Counted from the first letter of the stretch, positions 45,088-55,542 are shown. The stretch: 64,000 nucleotides of DNA from Peptoniphilus grossensis ph5 (GCF_000311825.1 NZ_HE978567.1:253466-317465), one strand, 5' to 3'. Notes: generated by a model not told the origin, from the letters alone. A program made the numbers and translations.

Positions 45088-46440
45088 TTACGCTTGAACT
45101 TTTTCTTTCCCCATTTTATTCAGTTCCCCAATCATCATGAAAACGCCAACAACAATCATAATGAAATCAACAAGTGGCTGTGTAAACCAAACAGCTTTTA
45201 CTCCAAATATCATTGGCAATAAAATCATGGCAGGAACAAACAAAAACAGTTGTCTAAGCATTACGATTATCCCAGCTTTCTTTCCGTTTCCGATTGATTG
45301 GAAGAAAGTAACAGTCATAACCATTACTCCATACAAAATAAATACGGAATAGAACAATCTAAAGTTTCCAACACCCTGTGCAATGATGTTTGCTTCTACA
45401 CCGAATAAAGATAGTATTTGACTTGAAAGCAATAAAGACGGAATCCAAAAGATTGCTGCAAGAACTAAACCGCCAATAGAAAAGACCTTCATAGCCTGTC
45501 TTACTCTGTCATACTGCTTTGCTCCAAAGTTTGTTCCAACAACAGGTTGTAAGCCTTGACTCATTCCCCAAAGAGGAATAAATGAAAAGGCATATACACG
45601 AAGTGATGCCGCCATCAAAATTCCATTGGTATCTCCGCCATACTTAAATGCCATTTTATAGAGCATAGTCTGTTGAATCATAAACAAAAGCTGCATCATC
45701 ATAGCGGATGAACCGACAGAAAACATTTCTTTTTTAATTCCCGCATCAGACTTTATCTTATGGATTTTAACAACTTTACTCTTTTTCAAGAAATAATGTA
45801 GTGTTGCCACTGCCTGAACAAATTGTGCTGTGATGGTTGCAAGGGCAGCACCTTCAATCGCATATTCACCCATAACTGTCATTAAAATCGGATCAAGAAT
45901 GATATTCAGTAATGCTCCAAGTCCCATAATCGTCATAGCTTTTTTCATCAGTCCTTCGCCACGCATAACCATGTTTGCGGACTGTGTGAAGTTTACAAAT
46001 AGAGAACCTATAAAAATTACTCTAAGGTATCTAATACCATAGGCTTTGATTTCACCCGTTGCACCGACCATATCTAAAAAATGCGGAGCAAGAAGTATTC
46101 CTCCAACTGTAATAATTACAGAGAAGAAAATCACCCAATAGATTAGGTTACCCATAATTTTATCTACAGTTTTTTGATCCCCTTTACCGATTGCTCTTGA
46201 AAGTACAGATGCAGAACCTACACCAAGTAAAGTTGAAACACCGCTGTTGAAAAAGGTAAGTGGCATTGCGACACCACAGGCAGTCATTGCTGTCTGTCCT
46301 ATAATTTTCCCTGCAAATATTCCGTCCATTAACGGATACAGACCGATAACAATCATTCCGATAACTGCCGGAATAGATAACTGAAAGAGTAAATCTATCG
46401 GTCTTTTTGTTAATAATTGTTCTTTCATATCTTGTTTCAT
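45088..46440 (-). CDS. MATE-family efflux transporter
   Basis: The 450-residue protein has twelve predicted spans and MATE features: an N-terminal PIDLLFQLSIPAVIGMIVIGLYPLMDGIFAG segment, a duplicated half, and GEGLMKKAMTIMGLGALLNIILDP. MATE pumps export drugs or metabolites using sodium or protons. It is last in module 3, 26 nt after the exporter gene, so it is co-regulated with the uptake genes, perhaps to export the emptied carrier or a toxic by-product. Confidence 0.9.
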   Translation of the reverse strand: MKQDMKEQLLTKRPIDLLFQLSIPAVIGMIVIGLYPLMDGIFAGKIIGQTAMTACGVAMPLTFFNSGVSTLLGVGSASVLSRAIGKGDQKTVDKIMGNLIYWVIFFSVIITVGGILLAPHFLDMVGATGEIKAYGIRYLRVIFIGSLFVNFTQSANMVMRGEGLMKKAMTIMGLGALLNIILDPILMTVMGEYAIEGAALATITAQFVQAVATLHYFLKKSKVVKIHKIKSDAGIKKEMFSVGSSAMMMQLLFMIQQTMLYKMAFKYGGDTNGILMAASLRVYAFSFIPLWGMSQGLQPVVGTNFGAKQYDRVRQAMKVFSIGGLVLAAIFWIPSLLLSSQILSLFGVEANIIAQGVGNFRLFYSVFILYGVMVMTVTFFQSIGNGKKAGIIVMLRQLFLFVPAMILLPMIFGVKAVWFTQPLVDFIMIVVGVFMMIGELNKMGKEKVQA

Positions 46441-46466
46441 TGCCTTCTCCTCTCTTAGACCAATTT

Positions 46467-48212
46467 TTATATAATTTTTAGTCCTTTATTTTTTTCTTGG
46501 AGCTCTACCATATTTTTATAAATCCCATTTAAAGCAATTAGCTCATTATGGGTTCCTTGTTCTGCAATATTCCCTTCCTTGATTACAATAATACTATCGG
46601 CATCTCTAATAGTATTTAATCTATGGGCGATAACTAATAATGTTTTATTCTTTACCAATTCACTGATTGCTTCCTGTATATAGCTTTCATTGTCCACATC
46701 AACACTTGCTGTTGCCTCGTCAAGAATTACAATAGGAGCATCTTTTAATATGCAGCGAGCAATAGAAATTCTTTGTTTTTCACCACCGGATAGAGTTGCT
46801 CCGCCTTCTCCAATCATTGTGTCAAATCCATCAGGAAGTGCCATAATAAAATCATAGCATCTTGCTTTTTTTGCAGCTTCTATAACTTCTTCTTTCGTCG
46901 CATTTTCTTTCCCCATGGCAATATTGTTAAAAATCGTATCTTGAAACAAATACACTCTCTGGAAAACCATACTAATTTCCGACATCAATTCAGATAGCGA
47001 AACATCCTTTATATTCACCCCTCTAATCAAAATTTCACCGGAGTCTACATCCCAAAATCTTGCCAAAAGATTTGCTACTGTAGATTTTCCTCCTCCGGAC
47101 TGTCCAACTAAAGCTGTCATTGTATTCTTTTTCATTTCAAAATTCATATCATGCAAAACCTCTTTTTCTCCATAAGAAAATTTCACATGATTAAAACTAA
47201 TTTCCGGCTCACCAAACTTAGCCTTTAAGAGATGTTTTTTACCTGTATCCTGTAGTTCTGTTTCATTTAATACTTCTTCAATACGATCTAAAGCAGCATT
47301 CATAACTGTTAGCCTGCTTGCTTCTCCATAAAGAGTTTTTAATGGACTGAAAAAGTCAAATACAAATAGTATCAGTCCTAACACATAAGGAAGTTTCAAC
47401 ATTCCTTGTAAATGAAGATACAAAGCAAGTGCCAAAATAAAAGTAATTCCGATACCATAAATAATGTTCAATCCGCTTGTCCAAGGTGTCATCTTCTTTT
47501 CAAACTTTATAGAAGTGTCTCTTGATGAAGCAAAGCTATCTGTAAGAGCCTTTGAATTGTCTCCTAAAAGGTTATAGCTTTTGATTACACTAATTCCTTC
47601 TGCAAATGACAAAACTGCATCTGTTAGCTTCTCTCCTTGCTCTTGCCTGATAACAGCTTCAGATAAAGACATTTTATTCATTCTGCTTGCAAGTAATGTT
47701 GCTATTAGAGTTACACACACAGACACAAGACCTATTCTATAATCTAAAACAAACATGAATATAGTAAGCACAACGGTTGAAAGCACATAACTCATCATAT
47801 TAGCTATGGTGCTCATGGATACTTCCTCAATGAATGACATATCTGAACTTAAAACAGAATTGATTTTTCCTAAATTTCCTGATGTGAAATATCCCATAGG
47901 AAGTTTTCTAAGGTGATTTCCAAGCTCCATCCTTTTATCTGCAAAAATCAGAAAGCCAGCAGCACTTTGCAATTTATCGCTTAAAAAATGAACCAATGCC
48001 TGTACCAACACTACCAAACCAAGTCCTATTCCTACATACAAGAATGTTTTCGGTGATATTGTCTTTTCATAAAATCCTATCAATACAGTAAATGCAATAA
48101 AAATAGGCATTTTACTTAAAACAGATTCAATAAAGGCAAAAACAAATGCCCCTTTAATTCTATTTTTATACTTTCCTGACAAGTTTAAAATTCTTGATAT
48201 TAGTTTAAACAT
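46467..48212 (-). CDS. ABC exporter-fold subunit (module 3, second)
   Basis: The 581-residue protein has a six-helix membrane domain and a nucleotide-binding domain: Walker A GQSGGGKST, signature LSGGEKQR, Walker B IVILDEATASVD. It overlaps the upstream partner by 8 nt. It is closely similar in layout to the second exporter of module 2 (same MGYFTSGNLG / MGFFSSFSLG region at about residue 110). Confidence 0.85.
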   Translation of the reverse strand: MFKLISRILNLSGKYKNRIKGAFVFAFIESVLSKMPIFIAFTVLIGFYEKTISPKTFLYVGIGLGLVVLVQALVHFLSDKLQSAAGFLIFADKRMELGNHLRKLPMGYFTSGNLGKINSVLSSDMSFIEEVSMSTIANMMSYVLSTVVLTIFMFVLDYRIGLVSVCVTLIATLLASRMNKMSLSEAVIRQEQGEKLTDAVLSFAEGISVIKSYNLLGDNSKALTDSFASSRDTSIKFEKKMTPWTSGLNIIYGIGITFILALALYLHLQGMLKLPYVLGLILFVFDFFSPLKTLYGEASRLTVMNAALDRIEEVLNETELQDTGKKHLLKAKFGEPEISFNHVKFSYGEKEVLHDMNFEMKKNTMTALVGQSGGGKSTVANLLARFWDVDSGEILIRGVNIKDVSLSELMSEISMVFQRVYLFQDTIFNNIAMGKENATKEEVIEAAKKARCYDFIMALPDGFDTMIGEGGATLSGGEKQRISIARCILKDAPIVILDEATASVDVDNESYIQEAISELVKNKTLLVIAHRLNTIRDADSIIVIKEGNIAEQGTHNELIALNGIYKNMVELQEKNKGLKII

Positions 48213-49995
48213 TCATTTCACCTTCCTTTCTGCTGATTTTCCAATCTTTACTAAATAGTGTCGCATCCCATAATTTACGGTAGTCTGCTGATGATTCTAA
48301 CAAGTCATTATGTTTTCCATTTGCAACTAAACGACCATGATTCATTACCAATATTTGGTCTGCATCTACAATTGCCGGAAGTTTATGAGCAATTACAATC
48401 AATGTTTTTCCTTTTACAAGTTCACGAATAGCTGCTTCCATTTTTTCTTCATTTTCCGGATCTGCGTAGGCTGTTGCCTCATCAAGTACAACAATCGGAG
48501 CATTTTTCAAAATAGCTCTCGCTAATGATATTCTTTGCCTTTCTCCACCTGATAACATCTTTCCTGCCTCGCCAGCCAAAGAGTAAATACCATTTGGGAG
48601 CTTATCTAAAAATTCCATACACTGAGCTTTCTTTGCAGCTTCTATCACTTCTTCATCGGTAGCTGACAAATTTCCGATACGAATATTTTCTAAGAGTGAA
48701 GTATTAAATAAATATTGGTCTTGAGACACATAAGAAATCTCTTTATTCAGTGCCTTAAGACTCATATCCTGTAAATTTTGTCCTCCAATGCTAATACTTC
48801 CCTCTAAAACATCATAGTAATGAATTAAGAGTTTCGCTAAGGTGCTTTTACCTGAGCCTGATTCTCCAACAATGGCTGTCTTTTCTCCAACTTTTGCTGT
48901 AAAGCTCACATTATGAATCACATTTTTAATGTATGTTTCAGGTTGTCCATTCTCTCCCATCTTGCTTAGTTGATAACCAAATGTAACATTGTCATAGGAA
49001 ATAGTATGATCTATACCTTTAAACTTGTTTTCACCTTGTTTTAATGGTTCTATATTTAAAGCATCTTCCAATGCAGATATTTTATAATTAAGCTGTGGCA
49101 TCGTTGGTAAAAATCCCAAAGCCTTTAAGAGTGGTAAGCCAATACTCAAAGATAGGCATAATACCAATATCAAATCAGAAAGACTAACATAGCCCATGTA
49201 AGCAAAGTAACCTCCAAGCGGCAATGTTAATATAATCGTGCATGGAAGTAAGGCACTGTATAATGCCATCCATGGCCATGCAGTCTTATACCAAGCGAGT
49301 GCATAATCTCTATAATCTCCAACATCTTTAGAAAATCTTTTATATGATTCCGTTTGCTTGTTAAACACTTTTACTACTTCCATACCATTCACATATTCAA
49401 TAATGGTATTATTCATTTTTCCACTCGCCATATAATATGGTCCCATTTTTTTCATTCCTGCGGAATACATAATCATCATAGCGACAATGCTTAGTGGAAT
49501 GGATGCCAAAGACATAAGTGCCAGTCTCCAATCAACGAAAAACATTGCAATATATACCATTACAGGCACAATTAAATTGGCAATTCCTTCAGGCAATGAG
49601 TGTGCCAAAAGAACTTCCAAACTACCAATATCATCTACAAACATCTTTTTAATAGCACCTGTTCCCTTTTCTTCAATAGCTCCTAAGGGAAGATTCTCCA
49701 TCTTTTTTTGTAGAGATGTTCTAAGTCCAAATAATGTGTTATATGCTGCCTTATGGGACATATTAAGACCCAAACCACCTAATAATGCTTGCAAAACCAA
49801 ACATATCAAAATACCGGCAAGCAAAATAACTAACCTTGTGAATTCCAAATTTTGTCCTAAAATCAAGGGATTTATAATCTGATAAGCAAATAGAAATGGC
49901 ACAACTCCCATAATGACACTTAATAGCATAATAAAACTCGCTAAATGTATTGTTTTCTTATGCGAACCAGCATACTCAAAAACCTTATTTAACAT
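48205..49995 (-). CDS. ABC exporter-fold subunit (module 3, first)
   Basis: The second ATG (49995) is 6 nt from AAGGAGG and is preferred over 49998. The protein of about 596 residues has a membrane domain, Walker A GESGSGKST, signature LSGGERQR and Walker B IVVLDEATAYAD. It overlaps the ECF ATPase stop, which couples the exporter pair to the importer in translation. Confidence 0.85.
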   Translation of the reverse strand: MLNKVFEYAGSHKKTIHLASFIMLLSVIMGVVPFLFAYQIINPLILGQNLEFTRLVILLAGILICLVLQALLGGLGLNMSHKAAYNTLFGLRTSLQKKMENLPLGAIEEKGTGAIKKMFVDDIGSLEVLLAHSLPEGIANLIVPVMVYIAMFFVDWRLALMSLASIPLSIVAMMIMYSAGMKKMGPYYMASGKMNNTIIEYVNGMEVVKVFNKQTESYKRFSKDVGDYRDYALAWYKTAWPWMALYSALLPCTIILTLPLGGYFAYMGYVSLSDLILVLCLSLSIGLPLLKALGFLPTMPQLNYKISALEDALNIEPLKQGENKFKGIDHTISYDNVTFGYQLSKMGENGQPETYIKNVIHNVSFTAKVGEKTAIVGESGSGKSTLAKLLIHYYDVLEGSISIGGQNLQDMSLKALNKEISYVSQDQYLFNTSLLENIRIGNLSATDEEVIEAAKKAQCMEFLDKLPNGIYSLAGEAGKMLSGGERQRISLARAILKNAPIVVLDEATAYADPENEEKMEAAIRELVKGKTLIVIAHKLPAIVDADQILVMNHGRLVANGKHNDLLESSADYRKLWDATLFSKDWKISRKEGEMNV

Positions 49996-51454
49996 CATTC
50001 TCCTCCTTCAATAAATTTCCTTTTTTATCCATAAAATTCATGATTAACGCTTCATTTCCCTTTACAGATATTTTTTTATAACCATTATCACCGAGCATTA
50101 AGACGGAATGACAGGTTTTAAATAACAGTTCTAAATCATGAGTAATTATTATAATTGGAATCTCCTTTGCTTTTTCTGTAATTAAATCGGACATAATTTT
50201 CATACTTTTATAATCAAGTCCCGATGTTGGTTCATCCAAAATTATCAGCTTACGACCGGATAAAAATGAAGTAATAATTGCCAGTCGTTGTTTTTGTCCA
50301 CCGGATAGTTTCTGCGGATGATTGGTTTTTTTATGCCACAGGTTTGTATCTTTCAGATATTCTCGTATCTTTTCTAAATCATTTTCCGAGTTTTTATCTT
50401 TACAAAATATCAACTCATTTTCTACTGTGTCTAAAAAAATCTGAGCATCTACATCTTGTAACACGCAATATGAATTTCTAAGTCTTTCTCTTTGTTTCTG
50501 TCCATAGCTGACATCCAAATATTTTTCAGATAAACCACATAATGCTTTTGCCAAAGTACTTTTCCCAATACCATTAGAACCAATCACTCCCATTATTTCG
50601 CTTTCTCCAAGCTCAAAAGTTAATTCTTCTATCAAAGTTCTTTTGCCTTGATGAATGCAGGCTTTATTTACTTTGATACAGCTTTTAGCCACAATAGGTT
50701 CTTTTTCTGATATCAATTCTCTTTCATTAAGTGTCCTTAACTCAAGTTCCTTACATTTATCATTACTAAGACTACCATTCGGAAAAACATCACATATTGT
50801 ACCGTCTTTTATATAAATCAATCTGCTAAAAATCTCTTTTAAATAATAGAGCCTATGTTCCGCTATAATTATTGTCTTTCCCATCGTCTTCAATCTGATA
50901 AGTATTTCACTGAAATGTTTTATACTATCGTAATCAAGGCTACTTGAAGGTTCATCGAAAAAGATAATGTCTGTATCATAAATAAGTGTTCCTGCTATCG
51001 CCACCTTTTGCCTTTCTCCCCCTGATAATTCAAAAATGGATTTTTTGCTAATATGATTTATTCCTAACAAGTCCATTGCTTTTTCAACTTTTTCTTTTAG
51101 GGTGTCCCTGTCTAATCCCAAATTTTCACCTACTAAAGCAATTTCATCTTCAACTACATCACAAAAAAATTGATCCTTAGGATTTTGAAATACATTGCCA
51201 ATATATTTAGCTAACTCTCCCTTTTTATAAGTAGTTATATCCTTCCCTAAAATCTTAATTTCGCCGTCCAAATCACCGTCATAAAATGACGGAATAAGCC
51301 CGTTTAGTAGTCTTAAAAGTGTCGTTTTTCCGCATCCTGAAAGACCTGTTAAGACTATAATTTCGCCTTTCTTTACAGACATTTTTAAATCTTTCAAAAT
51401 CAAATCTTCTCCATAATGAAAGGATTTGATTTCTGCCTCTAAAATATTTTCCAT
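49985..51454 (-). CDS. ECF transporter ATPase, two fused domains (module 3)
   Basis: The 489-residue protein carries two ATPase domains: Walker A GLSGCGKTT and GSNGIGKST, signatures LSGGERQK and LSGGQKQR, and Walker B IIFFDEPSSS and LIILDEPTSG. It is the counterpart of the module 1 ATPase, with conserved spacing. The start overlaps the EcfT-type gene by 16 nt. Confidence 0.9.
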   Translation of the reverse strand: MENILEAEIKSFHYGEDLILKDLKMSVKKGEIIVLTGLSGCGKTTLLRLLNGLIPSFYDGDLDGEIKILGKDITTYKKGELAKYIGNVFQNPKDQFFCDVVEDEIALVGENLGLDRDTLKEKVEKAMDLLGINHISKKSIFELSGGERQKVAIAGTLIYDTDIIFFDEPSSSLDYDSIKHFSEILIRLKTMGKTIIIAEHRLYYLKEIFSRLIYIKDGTICDVFPNGSLSNDKCKELELRTLNERELISEKEPIVAKSCIKVNKACIHQGKRTLIEELTFELGESEIMGVIGSNGIGKSTLAKALCGLSEKYLDVSYGQKQRERLRNSYCVLQDVDAQIFLDTVENELIFCKDKNSENDLEKIREYLKDTNLWHKKTNHPQKLSGGQKQRLAIITSFLSGRKLIILDEPTSGLDYKSMKIMSDLITEKAKEIPIIIITHDLELLFKTCHSVLMLGDNGYKKISVKGNEALIMNFMDKKGNLLKEENDVK

Positions 51455-52152
51455 AAACTCGCCCCCAACAAAATCATTCCTCCGATCATCATTGCTATAT
51501 CAATAAATGTAAATCTCACCTCATGAAAACTTGTTTTTTGTCCATCATATTCAATACCTTTTGATATGATTGAACAAGTTAAGGTATCGCTTATATCTAT
51601 GCACTTATACATAAGAGGAACAAAATATAATTCAAATGTTTTAATTGGTTTGAAAATACTTGCTTTAAATCCTCTAATTTTCATGCCATTGTTTATTTCC
51701 TTCATCCTAATAGAGATTTCCGGAATAAAACGAAAGAATACTGTAATTCCTATCCCTATTCCACCATCAATTCCAATTTTTCTAAATGCAGCCATTAGAT
51801 GCGAAGAACTATATGAGGACAGAACTTTTCCCAAAATGAAAAGTGGAGCAAATTTCAACACTATAAGTAGCATTGTATATATAGAACCAACCAAAACATT
51901 TCCTAAGTGTGGTTTCAGCAAATAAATAAGCCCCCATACTATAAGCAATGAACATATCGTTCTAAATGCCTTTCTTATAGAAAATAAGAATAATAGTCCT
52001 AAGACAAAAATAAGGGAAAATAAATATTGTGATTGCTCTCCAACAGTTAGAATAACTGAAAATAGTAAAATCAACCCAACTATAGCAAGCGGGTTGATTT
52101 TATCTGATAGTTGGTATTCGTTTATATTATTTTTTTCACCTTTACAAAACAC
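51439..52152 (-). CDS. ECF transporter transmembrane protein EcfT-type (module 3)
   Basis: The start is taken as GTG at 52152, 7 nt from AGGAAG inside the end of the S gene, giving 237 residues and an 11-nt overlap. The frame is open further upstream but without a start that has a ribosome site. It has about six spans and the coupling motifs GMKIRG and IISKG. It joins the S component to the ATPase. Confidence 0.8.
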   Translation of the reverse strand: MFCKGEKNNINEYQLSDKINPLAIVGLILLFSVILTVGEQSQYLFSLIFVLGLLFLFSIRKAFRTICSLLIVWGLIYLLKPHLGNVLVGSIYTMLLIVLKFAPLFILGKVLSSYSSSHLMAAFRKIGIDGGIGIGITVFFRFIPEISIRMKEINNGMKIRGFKASIFKPIKTFELYFVPLMYKCIDISDTLTCSIISKGIEYDGQKTSFHEVRFTFIDIAMMIGGMILLGASLWKIF

Positions 52153-52738
52153 TTTTTTTCTTCCTGTTGCTAAAGAATTTGTTGTAAATATATGTTCCAA
52201 AATTAGCACCAATAATTGATGCAACGATTGCGATCACTACGCAAATTGCAATGTTTTTAGGGGTGTAAAAATTATAAAGAAATGTTGCATAGTCTGTTGT
52301 AAACATCTTAGGGAATTGTTTTGTAAGACCTTCTACACCAAATACGAATGTGAAATACATCGCATGAAGCGAATATATAAACATACCAGCACCAAAACCA
52401 AGACCTACTTTCATAGTTTTGTCTGAGTAATTTTCCTTTTTACCAATCACAAGCTCTGCTAATATTCCTGCAATTGCACAAACTACTATTACAGGCCACA
52501 TTCCCATAAGAGCATAGAACACGCCGAGTAATAAGAAATATAAGAATGCTGTTCCTCTTTGTGCGACTTGTTTACACATTATTACAAAAACTGGCGCGGC
52601 AATTATTGTTGGAAGTGCCGATGATAAATACAAACTCGGAATCATTCCAAACGATCCTGTCAAAAGTCCCAATCCCATTGTTAATACAAAACCAATAACA
52701 GAAAATACTGCTATTTTTACAATACTTTTTAAATTCAT
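52142..52738 (-). CDS. ECF transporter S component, MptD/Trep_Strep family (module 3)
   Basis: The start is the ATG at 52738 after AAGGAGGAG; the longer open frame would include the ribosome site. The 198-residue protein has about six spans and the same fold pattern as the module 1 S component (GFVLTMGLGLLTGSFG, SALPTIIAAPVFVIM). It is the first transport gene after tetR in this module. Confidence 0.8.
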   Translation of the reverse strand: MNLKSIVKIAVFSVIGFVLTMGLGLLTGSFGMIPSLYLSSALPTIIAAPVFVIMCKQVAQRGTAFLYFLLLGVFYALMGMWPVIVVCAIAGILAELVIGKKENYSDKTMKVGLGFGAGMFIYSLHAMYFTFVFGVEGLTKQFPKMFTTDYATFLYNFYTPKNIAICVVIAIVASIIGANFGTYIYNKFFSNRKKKSVL

Positions 52739-52820
52739 TTTTCTCCTCCTTGAATACATATAATATTTTTTATCTGCTTATAAAACAGCATGTTGCCAAT
52801 TTATATAAAATTAAATCTTT

Positions 52821-52839
52821 AATATAACTAAGTTATATT
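52821..52839. promoter_or_regulatory. TetR operator between tetR and the S gene (module 3)
   Basis: Perfect dyad AATATAAC-TAA-GTTATATT. An almost identical dyad lies before tetR at 53520-53538 (the spacer is TTA there). Twin sites before both transcription units fit repression by the TetR protein. Confidence 0.8.
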
Positions 52840-52860
52840 TGATGCAAAAATTTTTCCATT

Positions 52861-53499
52861 TTACAAACCTCGTATTTTGCCCCATCCTTCATTAAAGAAT
52901 TTTGAAATTAGTTTGGCATTTAATTCTACTTCTTCTCTGCTTTTAGAATGAACAGCAACTTCAGATAAAGCATAATAATATGCATGGTTAATTAAGTGAA
53001 TTCCCATATCGGTTATTACACTACCGACACCATCTTCACCATAAATCATGCTTAATATTTTGATGTGATTTTTATCTTCTATTTCCACGAGTTCATCTAA
53101 AAAATTACTGTATTTTGTTCCATAAGAACCAAACACTAATAACTCAAATGCATCTTTATTTTCAAAAAAATACAAGACCATCTTAACAGCACCATGTGCT
53201 TTAGAGTCTAAAATTTTATAAATGGTTTCTTTCCCAAGTGGAACTTCCTTTTTATATGTCTCAAAACTCTCATCCTCATACATAGCATAGTATTTTCGTA
53301 TTTGGCTTACAATCGGCTCAACTAACTCAGAAAAAAGTGCTTCCTTATCCTCAAAATGACCATAAAACGCCCCAGTAGTAACACCTGCTTCTTTGCAAAT
53401 AGCTCTTAAATTTGCCTTTTCAAATCCTTGTTCTTTGAAAATTTTCTTACCGCTATTAAGAATCCTATTATGAGTTACTTCATAATCTCCGTTTGCCAC
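52861..53499 (-). CDS. TetR-family regulator (module 3)
   Basis: The start is GTG at 53499, after AAAGGAGGGC, giving 212 residues; the open frame upstream has no ribosome site. It has the TetR helix-turn-helix (GKKIFKEQGFEKANLRAICKEA, GAFYGHFEDKEALF). It heads module 3. Its promoter starts right after the last serine recombinase gene. Confidence 0.9.
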   Translation of the reverse strand: MANGDYEVTHNRILNSGKKIFKEQGFEKANLRAICKEAGVTTGAFYGHFEDKEALFSELVEPIVSQIRKYYAMYEDESFETYKKEVPLGKETIYKILDSKAHGAVKMVLYFFENKDAFELLVFGSYGTKYSNFLDELVEIEDKNHIKILSMIYGEDGVGSVITDMGIHLINHAYYYALSEVAVHSKSREEVELNAKLISKFFNEGWGKIRGL

Positions 53500-53519
53500 G
53501 ATTTGCCCTCCTTTCTTCA

Positions 53520-53565
53520 AATATAACTTAGTTATATTGTAGCACATGTTATATTTGAAAGTCAA
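53520..53565 (-). promoter_or_regulatory. Promoter and operator of tetR (module 3)
   Basis: A -35 TTGACT (53560-53565) and -10 TACAAT (53536-53541), 18 bp apart, are followed by the dyad AATATAAC-TTA-GTTATATT (53520-53538, given in the plus sense 5'-AATATAACTTAGTTATATT). The dyad overlaps the -10 and the transcription start. Confidence 0.8.
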
Positions 53566-53570
53566 TATAT

Positions 53571-55136
53571 TTATACACATACATTGACTTCAACTCCTGA
53601 CTTGAGCACTATCTTTAGTTCCTCATCATATAAAACTACCTTATCTACAAGTTTCCTTACCAAGTCTTCATCGTAGCTTTCTATTTCCAATTCCTGATTA
53701 TCTAAAAACTCTTCTAATTCCTTTAGCCTGCTTTGTTCATTCTTCTCTTCCGCTAAATCTAGAAGTATCTTTTCTTTTTCATTCCTTAATTCTTCCACTC
53801 TGCCTGCAAGGTCTGTGTAGTCTTTCTTGGCATTGGCAACTTTTAAAAGTTCTTCTTGCACTTTCAACATTTCTTTGTCTATTTCTTCTATTCCACTACT
53901 TCCATCACCTGTGATGGCTTTTTCTATATTCTCTTTTATTATTTCTTTTAATTCACTACTTTCCGATATAAGTTGGTTGATGGCTTCTACGACTGCCTCT
54001 TGTAGGTCTTCCTCTTTTATTGTTCTTGCATGGCAGGCATCTGGTCCATGGGTTACTCTTGTACAACACCTCCAAACGGTGTACTTTTTCCCTCTGTTGT
54101 TCCATGCTATTCTCCTGTAAATATCTCCGCATTTAGAGCAATAGACAATACTTGAAAGGGCGTATTTGCTGGAATAAATTCTTCTTTTCCCTTTGCCACT
54201 TACCATATTAGCTCGTCTATCAATTTCTTCTTGGACTCGCATGAAGATTTCTTTTGGTATGATGGCTTCATGGCTATTTTCTACATAATATTGAGGTGCA
54301 ATTCCATCATTTTTTACTCTCTTCTTATTCAGGAAATCCACTGTATAAGTCTTTTGTAAGAGGGCATCCCCCATGTATTTCTCATTAGTTAATATTTGAT
54401 TGAGATTTGATACATGCCATTTCTTATTTCCTGCTCCATTTAGTATCTTATCTTTTTCAAGTCCTTCTTTTATATCTCGTAGGCTTGCTCCTTCCAAGTA
54501 TTCTCTGTAGATCCTTTTTATAATTTTTGCTTCTTCAGGAACGATGACAAGTTTTCCCGCTTCGTCTTTTGTGTAGCCTAAGAACCTATTATGGTTTACC
54601 TGGACTTGCCCTTGTTGAAATCTATATTGAAAGCCTAACTTCACATTTTGTGATAAAGACTGACTTTCCTGTTGAGCAAGAGATGCCATAATGGTAAGGA
54701 GGACTTCTCCCTTGGCATCCATGGTATTGATGTTTTCTTTTTCAAAGTAAACTGGTATGTTGTTTTCTTTTAGCTTACGAATGTACTTTAAGCAGTCAAG
54801 TGTGTTTCTGGCAAACCTCGATATGGACTTTGTAATGATGTAGTCGATATTTCCTTTCATGGCTTCTTCAATCATTTTATTAAAGCCAGCTCTTTTCTTG
54901 GTATATGTTCCACTGATTCCTTCATCAGAAAAAACTCCCACAAATTCCCAGTCTGGATTTTTCTTAATATAATTTGTGTAATGGTCTACTTGAGTGTCAT
55001 AAGAAGTTGCCTGTTCATCGCTATCTGTTGATACCCTCGCATAAGCTGCCACTCTCAGTTTCTTCTTTTCTGATTCCTTGATGGAATTTCCTTTTTTCTT
55101 CTTCGCTGGTATGACTATAACCTTGCTATTCATCAT
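53571..55136 (-). CDS. Serine recombinase, third of a tandem set
   Basis: The 521-residue protein has a resolvase domain with the catalytic serine in [11 protein letters not shown] and the helix [12 protein letters not shown], then a recombinase domain ([12 protein letters not shown]), a zinc ribbon (CSKCGDIY ... CHAR) and a coiled coil. It overlaps the small recombinase gene by 11 nt. Its stop lies 5 nt from the tetR -35 box. Sets of three serine recombinases are known in integrative elements of streptococci and clostridia, where all may be needed. Confidence 0.9.
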   Translation of the reverse strand: MMNSKVIVIPAKKKKGNSIKESEKKKLRVAAYARVSTDSDEQATSYDTQVDHYTNYIKKNPDWEFVGVFSDEGISGTYTKKRAGFNKMIEEAMKGNIDYIITKSISRFARNTLDCLKYIRKLKENNIPVYFEKENINTMDAKGEVLLTIMASLAQQESQSLSQNVKLGFQYRFQQGQVQVNHNRFLGYTKDEAGKLVIVPEEAKIIKRIYREYLEGASLRDIKEGLEKDKILNGAGNKKWHVSNLNQILTNEKYMGDALLQKTYTVDFLNKKRVKNDGIAPQYYVENSHEAIIPKEIFMRVQEEIDRRANMVSGKGKRRIYSSKYALSSIVYCSKCGDIYRRIAWNNRGKKYTVWRCCTRVTHGPDACHARTIKEEDLQEAVVEAINQLISESSELKEIIKENIEKAITGDGSSGIEEIDKEMLKVQEELLKVANAKKDYTDLAGRVEELRNEKEKILLDLAEEKNEQSRLKELEEFLDNQELEIESYDEDLVRKLVDKVVLYDEELKIVLKSGVEVNVCV

Positions 55137-55542
55137 CTATCACCTCGATTAACCTATACTTATAACTTGCTCTCTCAAAAGGATCTAGAGGCAAAGTCTC
55201 TTCTTTCTTATATCTAAACTTGCAGGGAACTCTAATGATCTCTTCTTCTTTTTCCCAAACTCGTCCCATAGCTACTGCCCTTTCCTTTAACATTTGTCCT
55301 GCCTTTTCAAAACTTTCTCTATCTATTATCTTGGGATAGATTTCGTTTCCTAAATATTTTTCATTAGTCAACATTCTTTTGACACTGGAGCTGTTTTTCT
55401 TTAAGCCTGCAAGGTCTGCTGACTTTATAAGGGCATTGCCAGCAAGATAGTTTTTAAAGATTTTTCTTATATTCTCGGCTTCTGTTTCTTGAACTTCTAA
55501 TCTTCCGTCTCTTATCGTATAGCCATAGCATAACCTAGACAT
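55126..55542 (-). CDS. Recombinase-domain protein without catalytic domain, second of the set
   Basis: The 138-residue protein matches only the middle recombinase domain ([37 protein letters not shown]) and lacks the N-terminal resolvase domain and zinc ribbon. This short middle member is usual in recombinase triplets and may act as a DNA-binding partner. It overlaps both neighbours by 8-11 nt. Confidence 0.85.
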   Translation of the reverse strand: MSRLCYGYTIRDGRLEVQETEAENIRKIFKNYLAGNALIKSADLAGLKKNSSSVKRMLTNEKYLGNEIYPKIIDRESFEKAGQMLKERAVAMGRVWEKEEEIIRVPCKFRYKKEETLPLDPFERASYKYRLIEVIDDE

